From positions 84,579,126 to 84,643,125 of the forward strand of contig OZ005649.1 in the NCBI GenBank assembly GCA_963930645.1: a stretch of DNA of 64,000 bases, read 5' to 3'. The notes below the pieces were generated by a model. It did not search any database and was not told the DNA's origin. It was given only the letters and a program-made list of their open reading frames with translations. Position 1 is the stretch's first letter. Every line of letters starts with the position of its first letter. The DNA comes from Salticus scenicus (Eukaryota; Arthropoda; Arachnida; Araneae; Salticidae). A program made the translations under genes and the position numbers. Positions 35,601 through 47,721 of this stretch are shown piece by piece.

Positions 35601-36247
35601 GAATTGCTCTTATCTTTCACCAAATCATTTTCTTATGAGAAAATCTCTTGAAATGCTATAATTTCAGTGACATCAAGAGAGAATTCCAATTTCTTCCATT
35701 TTCAAACTGATACTATGCTTGTTATTTATACTAATTGAATGTGTTTAATTATGCACGCATGATGCATAGAAAAATCCATTGGTTTTAATAAGCTATTGTT
35801 TTCTTAATTTAATTCAAAAAATTTCCATCTGACTGAAACTGAGTAATTGATATGGATAAAAATTGATTTTCTTTGTCTATTAACACGAAAACATTAAAAA
35901 AGAAAGCTAAAATGGTTTCTTGATTTGAAGCCAGATTTCTAAAACACAAACTACAGCCTAATAATTGTTTTATCCACTAAACGCATTTTTTTAATTTTAG
36001 TTTTTTTGTTTTTGTTTTTTTTTAAGCATACAGCATTCTAATTGCTCTTAACCCTTTAGTTAAGTCTTAGAAAACGGAAAATTTTAATGTTGTTTCCACA
36101 TTGCATTTTTTACAATATGCTAAAAAAAAGTTTATTTCAATATGAAATGAATCTGTAATTAACAATTTTAAGGTACGTCTTATGATTATTATGTATGATC
36201 TTCACTGTTAAAAAACAAAGCTGTTTTATCTGAATATAACCAACAGA

Positions 36248-36780
36248 CAGAGTTGGGCAAAATCGTAATTGAATTAATTTGTAATGAATTACATTCAATT
36301 GACAGTAAGCAATTACAATTATCATTACTTGTAATTGTAACTGAGCATCTGCAATTAATCATTACTTTAATCGTAACTAAAAGCTTTCAATTATAATTAC
36401 TTTACTGTAATTATAATTGAAAAGTTTTAGTTACAATTACATGTAATGTAATGAATAATCATTTTATAAAATTGAAATGTAATTGCAGTTAAAAACTTTA
36501 TAATTATAATTATCTGCCTGTAATTATAATTAAATGTTGCAGTTACAATTATATGTAATGTTAATGGGTAATCGTTTTATAGAATTAGAATATAATTGTA
36601 ATTAGAAACGTTATAATTATAATTACTTTTCTGTACTTATAATTAAAAATTTACGATTGCAATTATATGTAATTTAATGGTTAATTATTTTACGCAATTA
36701 GAAATGTAATTGTAATTATTGACGATATAATTATAATTATAATATTGTAATTGTGATTTTAGATTTCAAATTACATTTAG
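36248..36780 (+). repeat. TAATTGTAATTACAATTA-rich element, one end GTTGGGCAAAA
   Basis: After CAGAGTTGGGCAAAATCG the sequence consists of irregular units built from GTAATTGTAATTA and its complement, about 100 bp per loose period. A second copy in the opposite orientation ends in TGCCCAACACTG at 54872. The pairing of a CAGTGTTGGGCA end with this interior defines a family, but each copy shows only one end. Confidence 0.65.
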
Positions 36781-36829
36781 GTAGAGATCGATTTAACTTC
36801 TTCGCTATGTTCTGAAGAAAAGATATGAT

Positions 36830-38935
36830 TCGATCCACACGAAATTTTGAATTTTGAATTAAGTGTTAGTATGACAAACATTGCATTCCTGGAAGGGGGA
36901 GGGTCTGATCCCAACTTGCCTTATCTCAAATATTATGGTCCGAACTTTTAAGAAACTTTAAGTTTGGTGTTAGTATGACAAAAATCGAACCGTTGGAAGG
37001 GGACGGAAGATCTTACGTGTACGTCGCACGGAGCTTCATCTCGAAAAATTATGGTCGAAACTTTACAAAATTTTGAATTTGTGGTTGGTTGGCTGTTAGT
37101 ATAACAAAGACTGCACCATTGAAAGGAAGGAGAGTTTTATCCCCTTCCCTCCTCAGCAAAATTAGGCTACAAATTGTACGAAATTTTAAATTTCGCGATA
37201 GTCGGTGTTAGTATGGCAAATGCTGCACTGTTGGAAGGGGGAGGGTCTTACCTACCCCCCCCCTCCTCAAGGAGCCTCATTTCGAAAAATAATGGGCCGA
37301 ACTTTACAAAATTTTAAATTTGGAGTTGTTTGAGTGTTAGTATAACAGACTGCACCGTTGGAAGGGGGAGGAGTTCTTATCCCCACATGTCTTATGTTGG
37401 AAAGTTATGGTCCTAACTTTACGAAATTTTAAACTTGGAGTTGGTTTCGTGTTATTATGACAAAGAGTGCACCGTTGGAAGGGAATAGGGTCTTACCCCC
37501 CATAGTGCCTTATCTCGAAAAATTATGTTCCAAACTTTACGAAATTTTAAATTTGGGGTTGGTTTAGTGTTTAACAAAGATTACACTGTTGAAAGGGGAA
37601 GGGTCTTACCCCCCCCCCACGTTGCCTTATCTCGAAAAGTTACGATGTTGGTGTTGCGGAATAAGGCCGATTGACTACTCTTGGGTCCTAGGCCAGAGGG
37701 GGGAGTGCCTTCCGTGGAGGTCTTTCTAAGGGGTCCAAGCCTGTATTTACGCAAGTTTCGGAGAGAACCACGGAAAACTCCGAACGGCTAGACCGACGAG
37801 CGCGACCTTGAATCAAACCCGCCACTTCACGTCTACCAGCTTTGAGTGTTGAACTGCTCGGCCGCTGGTGGACCGAAAAGTTACGGCATTAATTTTACGA
37901 AACTTAAAATTTGTAGTTGGTTTGGTGTTAGTATGACAAAGATGCACCTTTCGAAGCGAAGAGGGTCTTACACTCCACGGAACATTATCTCGAAAAATAA
38001 TGGTCCGAACTTTATGAAATTTTAAATTTTCAGTTGTTTGGGTGCTGTTATAACAAAGACTGCACCGTTGGAAAGGGGGAGTGTCTCGAAAAGTTACAGT
38101 CCTAACTCTAAGAAATTTTAAATTTGGTGTTGGTTGGCTATTATTATAACAAAGATTGCACCGTTGGAAAGAAAAAGGGTCTTACCTCCTTTCTCCCCAC
38201 GGTGCCTTATCTAGTAAATTTATTATCTTTACAAAATTGCAAATTTGGAGTTCGTTTGGTGTTAATATGACAAAGAGTGCACCGATAGAAAGGGAGAGGC
38301 TCTTACCCCTACGGTGTCTTATTTCGAAAAAGTATGGACCAAACTTTACAAAATTTTAAATTTGGATTTGGTTGGGAGTTAGGTTAACAAAGACTGCACT
38401 GTTTGAAGTGGGGTCTTACACCCCATGGTGCCTTATCTCGGAAAGTTACTATTCCATTTTTTCGAAATTTTAAATTTGGAGTTGTTTTCATGTTACTTTG
38501 ATAAAGAATACTGTTGGAAGAGGGCAGGGCCTCCCCCTTCACAGCGCCTTATCGCGAAAAATTGTAGTCGAAACTTCACGAAATTTTAAATTTAGAATTG
38601 GTTGGGTATTAGTTTAACAAAGATTGTTTGAAGAAGGGGTCTTACTTCCCACGGTGCCTTATCTCGGAAAGTTACCGTTCTAATTTTTCAAAATTTTAAA
38701 TTTGGAGTTGGTTTGGTGTTACTATAATAAAGACAGCACTGTTGGAAGAGGGGAGGGCCTTACTCCCCATGGTGCCTTATCACTAAAAAATCATGGTCCA
38801 AACTTCACGAAATTTTAAATTTGGAGTTGGTTTGCTGTTAATATGACAAAGAGTGCACCGTTAAAAGGGAAAAGGGTCTTATCCCCCATGGTGCCTTACC
38901 TTAATCTCCCCCACACACTTCGGCGGGGTGGGAAG
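36830..38935 (+). repeat. satellite array, about 17 units of 105-118 bp
   Basis: Each unit reads roughly ACGAAATTTTAAATTTGGAG, GTTGGTTTGGTGTTAGTATG, ACAAAGACTGCACCGTTGG, a G-rich AAGGGGGAGGGTC, CTTACCCCC and TGCCTTATCTCGAAAAATTA. Unit starts lie near 36840, 36951, 37065 and 37179 and continue to about 38935. A SINE is inserted at 37645-37873. The 38-kb open frame is repeat-derived. Units are moderately diverged. Confidence 0.9.
37645..37873 (-). mobile_element. tRNA-derived SINE, copy A
   Basis: The 229-bp insertion is flanked by a perfect 12-bp target duplication CGAAAAGTTACG (37633-37644, 37874-37885). On the minus strand it starts with a tRNA-like head: A-box-like GGCCGAGC and B-box-like GGTTTGATTCA (37809-37819), followed by a shared body with CCGTTCGGAGTTTTCCGTGG and a tail ending CAATCGGCCTTATTCC. 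The head resembles a class-II (Ser/Leu-type) tRNA. It interrupts a satellite unit, so it is younger than the array. Confidence 0.85.
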
Positions 38936-39202
38936 GGAAGGGAAGGGGCAAAAAGACTGAGGTTTTTGACAAGTTTCAATCAATCATTTTATTTTATTTT
39001 ATTTGCGGGTGGGTAGATTTTAATAATTTAAATGTAATTTTAAGTCTTAATTTAAACAAAGTGACCTGCGAAGCATGCAACACCTGATAGTATAAATATA
39101 CATATAACTATATTTCATTTTCCTTTTTATTTCTAATGACTCTGGAAAAGCTAGAAAAACTAAGCACTAATTTATCATCCGATAAAGTTAAAGAAATGAA
39201 AT

Positions 39203-39248
<46 letters not shown>

Positions 39249-39550
39249 TTTAATACATTTTATTTCTTTAAAGGAAAAAAAAATAATATTTTAAAATTTA
39301 TCAAAACATTACAAATATAATATGTCGTTTGTCATTTTCGATTTTTATGTTTTATATTTTAAATATACTTTGAGTATCTCTATTAAACTATAAGCAAAAT
39401 GAGGCTTTTTTTTTTTTTTTTTTTTTCATTTTTGACATTTGAAAAAATAAAAGAAAGAAAGAAATAACTCCACATATATATAAAGGTATTTTATTTATTT
39501 CAATTTTATATCTTAAGATGTCATCTTACTACTTTTAAGAAAATCCTTAA
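38936..39550. other. AT-rich spacer with (TA)n
   Basis: A motif at about 39058-39080 (GTGACCTGCGAAGCATGCAA) resembles the terminal motif at 7342-7375, suggesting that the 36.8-38.9 kb array is the interior of an element. (TA)n at 39206-39240. Confidence 0.4.
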
Positions 39551-39955
39551 CCAGTTGAGGTTATCTTAGGTCCATAGAGACCCGAGCCATTTTTCTTTGT
39601 CTTTTCGGTAAAAATACCATTCTTAAGCTTTATTATGCAATTTGAACGTTTCAAATATCTTAATTTGTTCAAAAGTTATGAATTTTTTTGTCAATACCTA
39701 CATTTTGGGGAAGTGTGTGTGTTCCTGATGAAAAGTAAAATATTTATTTATTTATTTATTTATTTATTTTTTAATATTCTTTGTCTGAACTTAAAGTAGA
39801 AAAATTTAAGAGTGTTCAAAAATTTTATCAGATTTTTTCCTTAAAAATTATGTATTCTAACATGCCTCGGATCTTCAGCGGCCCATGGTATTCTAACAAA
39901 GTGCCGAAAAAAATTATAACCTAATCAGGTTGGTATATATATCCCTTAACTAGAA
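39551..39955. mobile_element. possible decayed TTAA-type MITE
   Basis: TTAA at 39547-39550 and 39956-39959 brackets 405 bp whose ends share imperfect inverted motifs (AGTTGAGGTTAT versus TGATTAGGTTAT, and CCATAGAGACCCGAG versus CCATGGGCCGCTGAAGATCC). Spacing differs between the ends, so this is a weak call. Confidence 0.3.
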
Positions 39956-40439
39956 ACATGCGAAATTGTTACACAAACAAAACCGTGCAGTCTGTGAGAC
40001 TACGGAAAGCAGTGGGAAAAAAATTATTATTTTATACCACAATGTATCCGATTTAGTGAAATTTAGAGTAAATGTCGCTTGCTGTTAAAAAAGATAAAAA
40101 AATCAGAATGAGTGTTACATATATCTGAGTGTAGGGAGCCATTAAAATGTTGTTTTTATTTAATATCTTTTGATCCAATTACCGAATGAGCTCTAAAAAA
40201 AAAAAAAAAAAACGGCGTTAGCTAGATTTCTTTCCTGAGTAATAAATGTGGCATTTTTCGCAGCTGTCGGTTGAACTGTATAGATTTGTATAGCGAACAA
40301 AAAAATCTGGGCAAGTAAACAAACAATCAGCTTTATATTTACATAGAAGAAAATTAGAGAAAAAGATTGTGATTCGTTTATTGCTTGTTGAAAATGGAAC
40401 GGGAGGGGGGGGGGGGGATTACATGAGGGAAAGATGTAT
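39956..40439. other. AT-rich spacer
   Basis: Poly-A near 40196-40213 and a G-run near 40404-40418. No gene seen. Confidence 0.5.
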
Positions 40440-40890
40440 GCTGAACAATTCTACTCCTTTATAGGTTCTAGAATCTAGTAAAGCAAGTTTAAAATGAATA
40501 TTTACATTTTTGCTGTGGAAGGAGAAAGGTTAGAAATTAAAAGACTTCTGTGGAGTGTGTGATCAGCAATCGTTAGCGGAAGTGAGAAGGGTCATCAAAA
40601 ATTAGGAGTGAAAGATATTAAAGAATTTTATTTCTTTATAAATTCTAGAATTTAATAAAAAAAGTTTAAAATGAATATTTACATTTATGATGTGGATAGA
40701 GAAAAATTGGCTTCTGTAGGACGTGTGATCACCAATCGTTAGCGGTGGCAAGGGCGGGGGTCCAAAAATTATATCAGTAAGAGATATCAAACAATTCTAC
40801 TTTTTTATCGGTTGTAGAATATAATAAAGCAAGCTTAAAATGAATATTTACATTTATGCTGTGGATGAAGAAAGATTGAAAATAAAAATT
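40440..40890 (+). repeat. tandem repeat, three units of about 175 bp
   Basis: Units start near 40447, 40621 and 40794 and each holds AGTTTAAAATGAATATTTAC, ATTTATGCTGTGGA and, in two of them, CAATCGTTAGCGG. Confidence 0.8.
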
Positions 40891-40936
40891 TTAATAACTA
40901 TCACTTACTGTTTATAAAGAATTACAGTGAGTGTTA

Positions 40937-41144
40937 CAGTCGGTAACAAAAGTGTCCGAACACTAGCAAAAATTCCTATGTAAAAAAAGTACACTTCACA
41001 CGGTTTTGTTAAATAAAATCGAATCATGTTCTTACACTGACAAAGAACAGGATTCGACAAGGATTTATTTAACAAAACCGTATGATGTGTACTTTTTTTA
41101 CATAGGAATTTTAGCTAGTGTTCGGACACTTTTGTTACCGACTG
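40937..41144. mobile_element. Tc1/mariner-type MITE, copy 3 (complete)
   Basis: The 208-bp palindrome has ends CAGTCGGTAACAAAAGTGTC and GACACTTTTGTTACCGACTG and TA on both sides (40935-40936, 41145-41146). It sits inside a satellite unit; a related unit near 41265-41285 lacks it and shows the empty TA site. Confidence 0.93.
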
Positions 41145-41670
41145 TACATATAGCTTCGGGGGTAAAAGAGAGCGGGGGGGGGGAGAAATATATTGTTTTC
41201 GTATGACCATGTTGCCGACTTTAATGAAATTTTGTATAACTATCACTTACTCTTCATGAAAAATTACAGTGAGCGTTATATATAGTTGGGGGGGGCGAAA
41301 GGGAGCAGAGGGAAAGGCACTTAGAAAAGTTCTCTTCAACATTACATCTTTTCATATGCATAGGAAACTTGATTTAAATATCGATTATTGTCTATTTTAA
41401 AAAAAATATTGTGACGGCTACATATACAGAGATGGCATGGGGCACACTGAAATAAAATGATTTTTTATACCGACTTATTACCGTTTTTAATTGAACTTTT
41501 CAGAAATATAACTCCATGTTTGTGGAAAATGAGAGTGTGTGTTACAAATCACAGGGATTTTTCTTTTCTTAAATTAGTATTCAAAATTTTTCTTTCCATT
41601 TTGATTAAAAACTGTAAAAAGTTAAAACAAAAACCTTTTTCTTTTTCTTTCTCTCTCTTTCTTTTTCTTT

Positions 41671-41702
<32 letters not shown>

Positions 41703-42278
41703 GTGTCCCCTTTGTCTTTTCTCCAGGGAAAAAATATTTACAAACTTGTTGATGTTTAGCATGTATTTTACAATTAATAATTAAGGAAAGCAACCTTATT
41801 CTTTGGACGCCGGAAAAAATGAGACTTTTCACAAATGCTACTTGCAAAAGAAAAAAAAAAAACTTGGGGCTTGCAAATATATTGGGGGTTAAAGTACAGT
41901 GGGGATTTTTTTTTTTCTATTATAACATCTTTTTTTCTTTTTCTCACCCCTATAGCCCTCCAAAGTATTTTTCAGGACACATATATTTAACAAGTAGCAT
42001 TTATTAAAAATGCCCTCCGGCACTCTTTCTTCTGGATCGTGGAAAATGAATACTTTTCCTTATTGACACTTGTAAGATGCATGCTAAAAATCTACGAGAA
42101 CGTAATTTTTTGTTTCCTGCTTGAGGGCACTAAGAGGACAGATTAAACGAAAAAATCACGTTTTTGAATTATCTTTTCAGAGATTTTAATCAAACACTGA
42201 ATTTTTGAGTATTAAGAAGATAAAGACACTATGACACGTAACCCTCATTGTAAATTTTTCATAAACAGTAATATTTAA

Positions 42279-42493
42279 CCCTTTGTGGTGCGCTGTCCTC
42301 GCTGCGAGGACGCAATTATTAAGTTCCAGCTGCAAATACTCATCCCTGAAATTTTTTATCAAAAATTTTCTTTTATAACGTAGCAGAAAAAGGCCGTTTT
42401 TACAAACTTAAAATTTCTTCTATTTTAATTTTGTTCGTGAATTTCGGTGGCAGTCCAATTTAAATGATCTCGATTACCTTGCGCCGCAAAGGG
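42279..42493. mobile_element. TTAA-type (piggyBac-like) MITE in satellite
   Basis: The 215-bp insertion has ends CCCTTTGTGGTGCGC and (inverted) CCCTTTGCGGCGCAA, and TTAA at 42275-42278 and 42494-42497. A GTCCTCGCTGCGAGGAC palindrome lies just inside the left end. It has no coding capacity and splits a unit of the surrounding array. Confidence 0.75.
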
Positions 42494-42825
42494 TTAAGCA
42501 AAGTTTTATTAAATCGGCAACAGCGTGGTATAAAAATATCATATTCTTTCCGTATGTTCCCTATTCCCTGAATAAGATAATCTTCTCTGTAATTTTTCAC
42601 GAACAATAAGTGATATCTGTACAAAGTTTCCTATAAATGTAAAGAGGGATGCGTAAAAACAATCATTTTCTTTCCCTCTGTCTCCCCTTGGCCCGTAGAT
42701 ATATCTAACGCACTCTGTGATTTTTCTTTAAAGGTAGATGATATTTGTTCAAATTCTAATTAAAATCGGTAACACGATGATATTTAAGCAATCATTTTTC
42801 TCTTCTGCTCCCCTCCGTGAGACCC

Positions 42826-42890
42826 CGTGAATTTTCTTGTAGTAACCAAGTAGCGAATTTGAAGAAAATTGTTAGAACTGTTTTTGAGAC
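42826..42890 (+). repeat. 65-bp segment identical to 46995-47059, copy 1
   Basis: The stretch from CGTGAATTTTCTTGTAGTAA to GTTTTTGAGAC is the same base for base at both sites, while flanks differ. See the findings. Confidence 0.9.
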
Positions 42891-43026
42891 CCAGGTATAG
42901 ATAACAATCAGTATAAATTTTCCTAATCAGTAGGTGGTATTTATAATAAGTTTTATTAAAATGAAAATCATAGTGATATAAAACAATTTTCTTTTCTTCT
43001 GCTGTACATAATCCCCTCCCCCCTTC

Positions 43027-43057
<31 letters not shown>

Positions 43058-43808
43058 TGTAACACTCACTGTAATTTTTCATTACCAATAAGTAATATTT
43101 ACCCAGAATTTCAACAAACAATGGATAATGGGGTCGGTTTATAAAATATTTTATTCCCCTCTACCTTCCTTAACCCTCCCCCCCCCCCTTGAACTGTATG
43201 AAAAACTCACTTTCATTTTCATAAAGAGAAAGTGACAGTTATACAAAATTTCATCAAAATCGGTAACACGGTGATATGAGGATATAAAAACAACAGTTTT
43301 CTTTCCCTCTGCCCTCCTTTTAGCCCCCTCTTGCAGATATACGTAACACGCATTTTAATTTTTCTTCAATAGTAAGTGTTATTTATATAAAGCTTCATTT
43401 AAACTGTGTGATTAAAAAAAAAAAAAAAAAAAAAAAAAATTCCATATGCACCCCTCTTGCGACCTTTCCTAGCCATATATAATACTCATTCATTGTAATT
43501 TTCAATAAACAGTAAGTGATATATTATATAAGATATCACTAAAATAGTAACATGATAATATAAAAAATAATTTTATTTCACTCTGTCCCTCTCCTTTATC
43601 CTTCCCTTCCAAATAAGTGTGACACTTATTGAAATTTTTAATAATTAATAAATGCTTTGTATGCAAAGTTTCATTAAAATTGGTAAGAAGGTGATATAAA
43701 AACAACTATTTTCATTCAAACTACCGCTAACCCGACCCCCCACCCCCATCCTTACAGCTTATTTTCCATTAATACTAAGTGAATGTTGTACCAATTTAAT
43801 TGTAATTA

Positions 43809-43811
<3 letters not shown>

Positions 43812-43850
<39 letters not shown>
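43812..43850. repeat. (TA)n microsatellite at element edge
   Basis: About 19 TA units, directly followed by CTAGCAGACCCGGCCACGCG, the same arrangement as at 53335-53357. Confidence 0.95.
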
Positions 43851-43851
<1 letters not shown>

Positions 43852-45525
43852 TAGCAGACCCGGCCACGCGTTGCTGTGACTAAGTTATACGTTGAATTAT
43901 ACGGCTGTAAACTATTTTGTACAGTTAAATTATTATTTACGAACAAAGACGAAAACGTTGTAGCCGATGTAAAAACCCACAGGGTTGAGATTTGAAACTT
44001 AGGTCAAAATTTGGAAGCGACTGATAAAAATTTTCGTAGTGTTGATATTAAGCACAAATTAATTTTATTGTAGGGTCCTATAAATTTTAATGGAGAAGTG
44101 ATATATATTATTTCTAATGCTACTTTGGATAAAATTGCTAAAATGACTAATATATAAATTAAATTCTATTAAAATTCTATTAAAATAAAAGTATAAAAGA
44201 AACAGACGATTTTAAAATCAATTTTTATGGAGGAGTGAAATATAATATATGCTATAATGGATAATTTTACTATTAAATGACCTCATCATTTTAAATATTT
44301 TAAAGAGGGCAACAGCTGTAGTTATAAAAGGGAAAACAATAAGGCTAAACCAGAAAAATAAGTAAATTTGATAAATATTTTAAAACTTTAAAATTGGAAA
44401 TCTTATGAAATATTGGACATTTAAAGTAAATACATGTATCATTTAAATACAAAAAGATTTTGGAAAAGTTTAGTGTATTTTAACGAAGTGATGAGAAGTT
44501 TTTGAGTATGTTAAAATTTTAATAGTAAATTCAAGTCAATAAAGATGGGAAACATTGAGGATTAAGATAAGAATAATTATAAGATTTAAAAAAAAAAAAA
44601 AAAAAAAAAACTTTTTATATACCATGCTTTTAAATTTTAATATACTAATAATATACAAATTAAAAGGAAAATGATAAATATTCTATCATAGTTTGAAGTC
44701 AAATTTGTTTTCAAATGTCTAAATAAAATATCTGATGTAAGATACTAATATTTTGCAGCGGAATAGATTTCATTTCTGTCATCCTTGGCGAAAAAAAAAG
44801 AATATCGCCAAATTATCTGGCGAAAATATTTAATTCCTTTCAAAAATCATGGTTATTTTAACAACTTATATTAAAAGAGTAATGAATAATATGAAACAAT
44901 ATTTCGTACAATACATATTACATGTCATACATACGTACAATGAATAATACATATTACATTTCGTACAATGCATACATCTGGCATGTATATTTTCGTGTTA
45001 CGCTTTTGATCGCCAAATAATAATAATAATAATAATAAAAGCCAAGGGCGACAGAGTTTAAAAATTTAAAATTAAAATTTTGTCAATTTGACAGCAAAAT
45101 AATTCAATCTAACACCCGCGATAACTAATACATATCTATACCCAAATATAAGGATTAAAATCGGGAAATGAATTTCCTCGATTTTTAATAATTTCTTACA
45201 AAAAATCCAGTGGGCAATTAACATAGGAAATCTTTTTCTTGGCTGCACAGACGGTCAGTGAGTCACACTTCGCTTGCGTATAGAACTCATAGATATAGTA
45301 TAGCATATATAGAATAGAGTGATCATTGGGGAGAAAAAAGTTATTCCTTTTCATTTGGGAAAAGACGACGTTTTTACCAAAATATGGCCGTCTTTCCCCG
45401 AGTGAATACACACGGGAATACATACTAATATTTTAGCAAATAAAATTTATGAATAATTTATTTGCTAAAGGGGAATGGAAGACTCCAGATACAGTTTCAA
45501 ATTCATATTTCTTTCTTTCTTTTCT

Positions 45526-45557
<32 letters not shown>

Positions 45558-46580
45558 TCAATACCACTTAATGGCTGTTTCCAAAGCTTTTATTTTTTAT
45601 CTTTTTTCGGCATCAAAAATCTTTCTACGATAACATGGGGATGAGAGATCTATATATATTACTATATCTATGATAGAACTACATTAGCACTTTATCAATG
45701 TGTATAAAATCTTTAAATTGATTATGACGTCAATTTTCGTGAGATGCATAATTTAACTTTTTATAATTTTTTAACGTTCACGTTTGATTAAATGTATTTA
45801 TTTTTATGTCGAAAGAAAATGAACTCGTATTTTTTTTTTTTTTTTTGGCAACAATTAAATTAATGGAACTCACAGATATTTTGGAGCAACTTTAATAAAG
45901 GTCTATAATTAACAAATAATTGCAATAAAACAATATTGTGACAATAAATTGAGATAAAAACTATCCTATCTCTCAAGTTGGATCAAACTGCACAGAGTGT
46001 GCAAAATTTCATCAAAATCAGTTCCTTAGTTTAGGAGTTTACCCCGGACAAACATCGTGACACGTAATTTATATATATATACAGATTAAATTATAAAGTT
46101 TTGATCAATGAAGCACAAATAAGTAAAAAACAGGATTAATTTCACTGTATTATCTTCATTATAATATGAATTCAATTTACACTTCAGTCTAAGTAACACG
46201 TGGCCGGCTATGCTAACACCAAAAATTTAAAAAGTGGAAATAATTGAATTATACGAAATTTATTAATAGGTTAAAAAGTTGAAGATTCTTTGTGTAGATG
46301 GCAGCACCAAATATATTTCAGCTTTCATTTCAACCCAGTCGAAAGGTATCGACATCTGTTAGAATCATTTGGAGTTAACAGATAATTGTGACTGTCAAAT
46401 AATAACAGACAAATAATTAGCAATAAATTAAAATTGCGACTATAATTTGAGATTTAAACTATCCTATCTCTCAAGTTGGATCGAACTGCACATGGTGTGC
46501 GAATTTTATTATAATCGGTTAAGTGGTTTAGGAGTCCATTGAGGACAAACATTGTGACACGAGATTTATATATATTAAGA
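43851..46580 (+). repeat. CTAGCAGACCCGG element family, copy A (long)
   Basis: It starts CTAGCAGACCCGGCCACGCG TTGCTGTG next to (TA)n. Two versions of the family's other end follow: 45966-46085 (CTATCCTATCTCTCAAGTTG, GATCAAACTGCACA, AAAATCAGTTCCTTAGTTTA) and 46453-46575 (CTATCCTATCTCTCAAGTTG with GGTTTAGGAGTCCATTGAGG). It encloses repeat D (45060-45281), poly-A/T runs and AT-rich filler, and no protein gene. The nested 3' ends suggest one copy inserted into another. Class is uncertain: non-LTR-derived or Helitron-like. Confidence 0.6.
45060..45281 (+). repeat. dispersed repeat D, copy 2
   Basis: It matches 25500-25733 (see that entry) and ends CACACTTCGCTTGCGTAT at about 45281. Confidence 0.75.
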
Positions 46581-47498
46581 TATATGTGTGTGTGTGTGAG
46601 AGAGAAAGTCATTATTTAAATTATTAAATATTTATTGATTTTGAATATTGCAAATGCATTCCTTTTTTTAGAATCCCCCCCCCCCAAAAAAAAAAAAAAA
46701 AAAAAAAATTCTGATGTATAACAACCACAGGATTACCATTGTCCAACACTGGGCATATTGTACATTCTTTTTGGAAAGATTATATGTAGAAAACACAAAA
46801 TTGTTTCAATAAATTTGACACCTAACAAATTTCCTGTAACAGCAAACTGATACATATGTCGAGAAGATATACTAAAGAGAATGTACATAGTAAATAAATA
46901 AAGTAATAATAATAATAATAATAAAATCGTTAGAGGCCGTTTATTAAAGTACGCATTTCCAAAATCCTTAACTGTCCTGCCTAATCACGACGCTCGTGAA
47001 TTTTCTTGTAGTAACCAAGTAGCGAATTTGAAGAAAATTGTTAGAACTGTTTTTGAGACATCGACTTTCAATCCCCCTTCCAATTTTCATAAAAACTGGT
47101 CAAACTCATCAACTCACTGCAAAATAACAATTATATACTAAAAGATCTATAAGGGAGTCAGTATGGTGAATTTGAAGAGAATACATAGAGTTGTTTTTAA
47201 TTTAATGCATTCGCGAGATCTGAAATTGACCTATTTATTCAGAGTGTTATGCAACTTTCCTGAACTATTCAGTTAACAGATACGGAAAGACATCCAAAAC
47301 GGTGTTTATATAGTAGTTTTGAAGAAATTGTTAGTCTTTTTGCGATACGGATGTACGGTCTCACTTCAGGTTTTGCAGTTTTCATTAAAAAGTTGGAAAA
47401 ATCACCTGTACACTAAACTTATCTTAATTTTGAAGTTCAGTAGTTATATTTTTATTAGTTTTGGAGATTTGAATGTCACAATATTTCTCGTACACATA
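46581..47498. other. AT-rich DNA with (TG)n and (AAT)n
   Basis: (TG)n near 46586-46598, poly-C/poly-A near 46675-46707, (AAT)n near 46905-46924, and copy 2 of the 65-bp identical segment at 46995-47059. No gene recognised. Confidence 0.5.
46995..47059 (+). repeat. 65-bp segment identical to 42826-42890, copy 2
   Basis: Exact repeat located 4169 bp downstream in the same orientation. Confidence 0.9.
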
Positions 47499-47642
47499 CA
47501 GTCGGTGTCGGTAACAAAAGTCTCCGAACACTAGCAAAAATTCCTATATAAAAAAAGAACACTTAATGCAGTTTTCTTAAATAAATCCTTGTCGAATTCT
47601 GTTTTTAGACTAACTAAGAACAGAGACTTTTGTTACCGACTC
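47499..47642. mobile_element. Tc1/mariner-type MITE, copy 4 (internally deleted)
   Basis: The 144-bp element begins CAGTCGGTGTCGGTAACAAAAG, in which GTCGGT is duplicated, and ends CTTTTGTTACCGACTC. TA flanks both ends (47497-47498, 47643-47644). The right half of the palindrome between the centre and the end is deleted. Confidence 0.88.
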
Positions 47643-47721
47643 TACCTACATACATACACTGACCAGTTGCACACTACCTAACATACTGACCAGTTGCGAA
47701 AAACATTTTTTTTTTTTTTTT

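Larger units (their letters stand above)
40891..43800. repeat. old satellite array, units about 140-190 bp, with inverted halves
   Basis: Left of about 41300 the units read TAACTATCACTTACT...AATTACAGTGAG. From about 42190 to 43800 the reverse-complement form recurs about nine times (AATTTTTCATAAACAGTAAGTGATAT, TTTCATTAAAATCGGTAACA, CGGTGATATAAAAACAA, TTTTCTTTCCCTCTGCCCTCC). The two halves are therefore head-to-head. It is interrupted by a mariner MITE and a TTAA MITE. Several poly-T, poly-A and poly-C runs mark unit boundaries. Confidence 0.75.

Noticed and set aside
39551..39955. Confident piggyBac-like call
   Set aside because: TTAA flanks are present but the ends match poorly and with different spacing, so it is kept only as a low-confidence feature.
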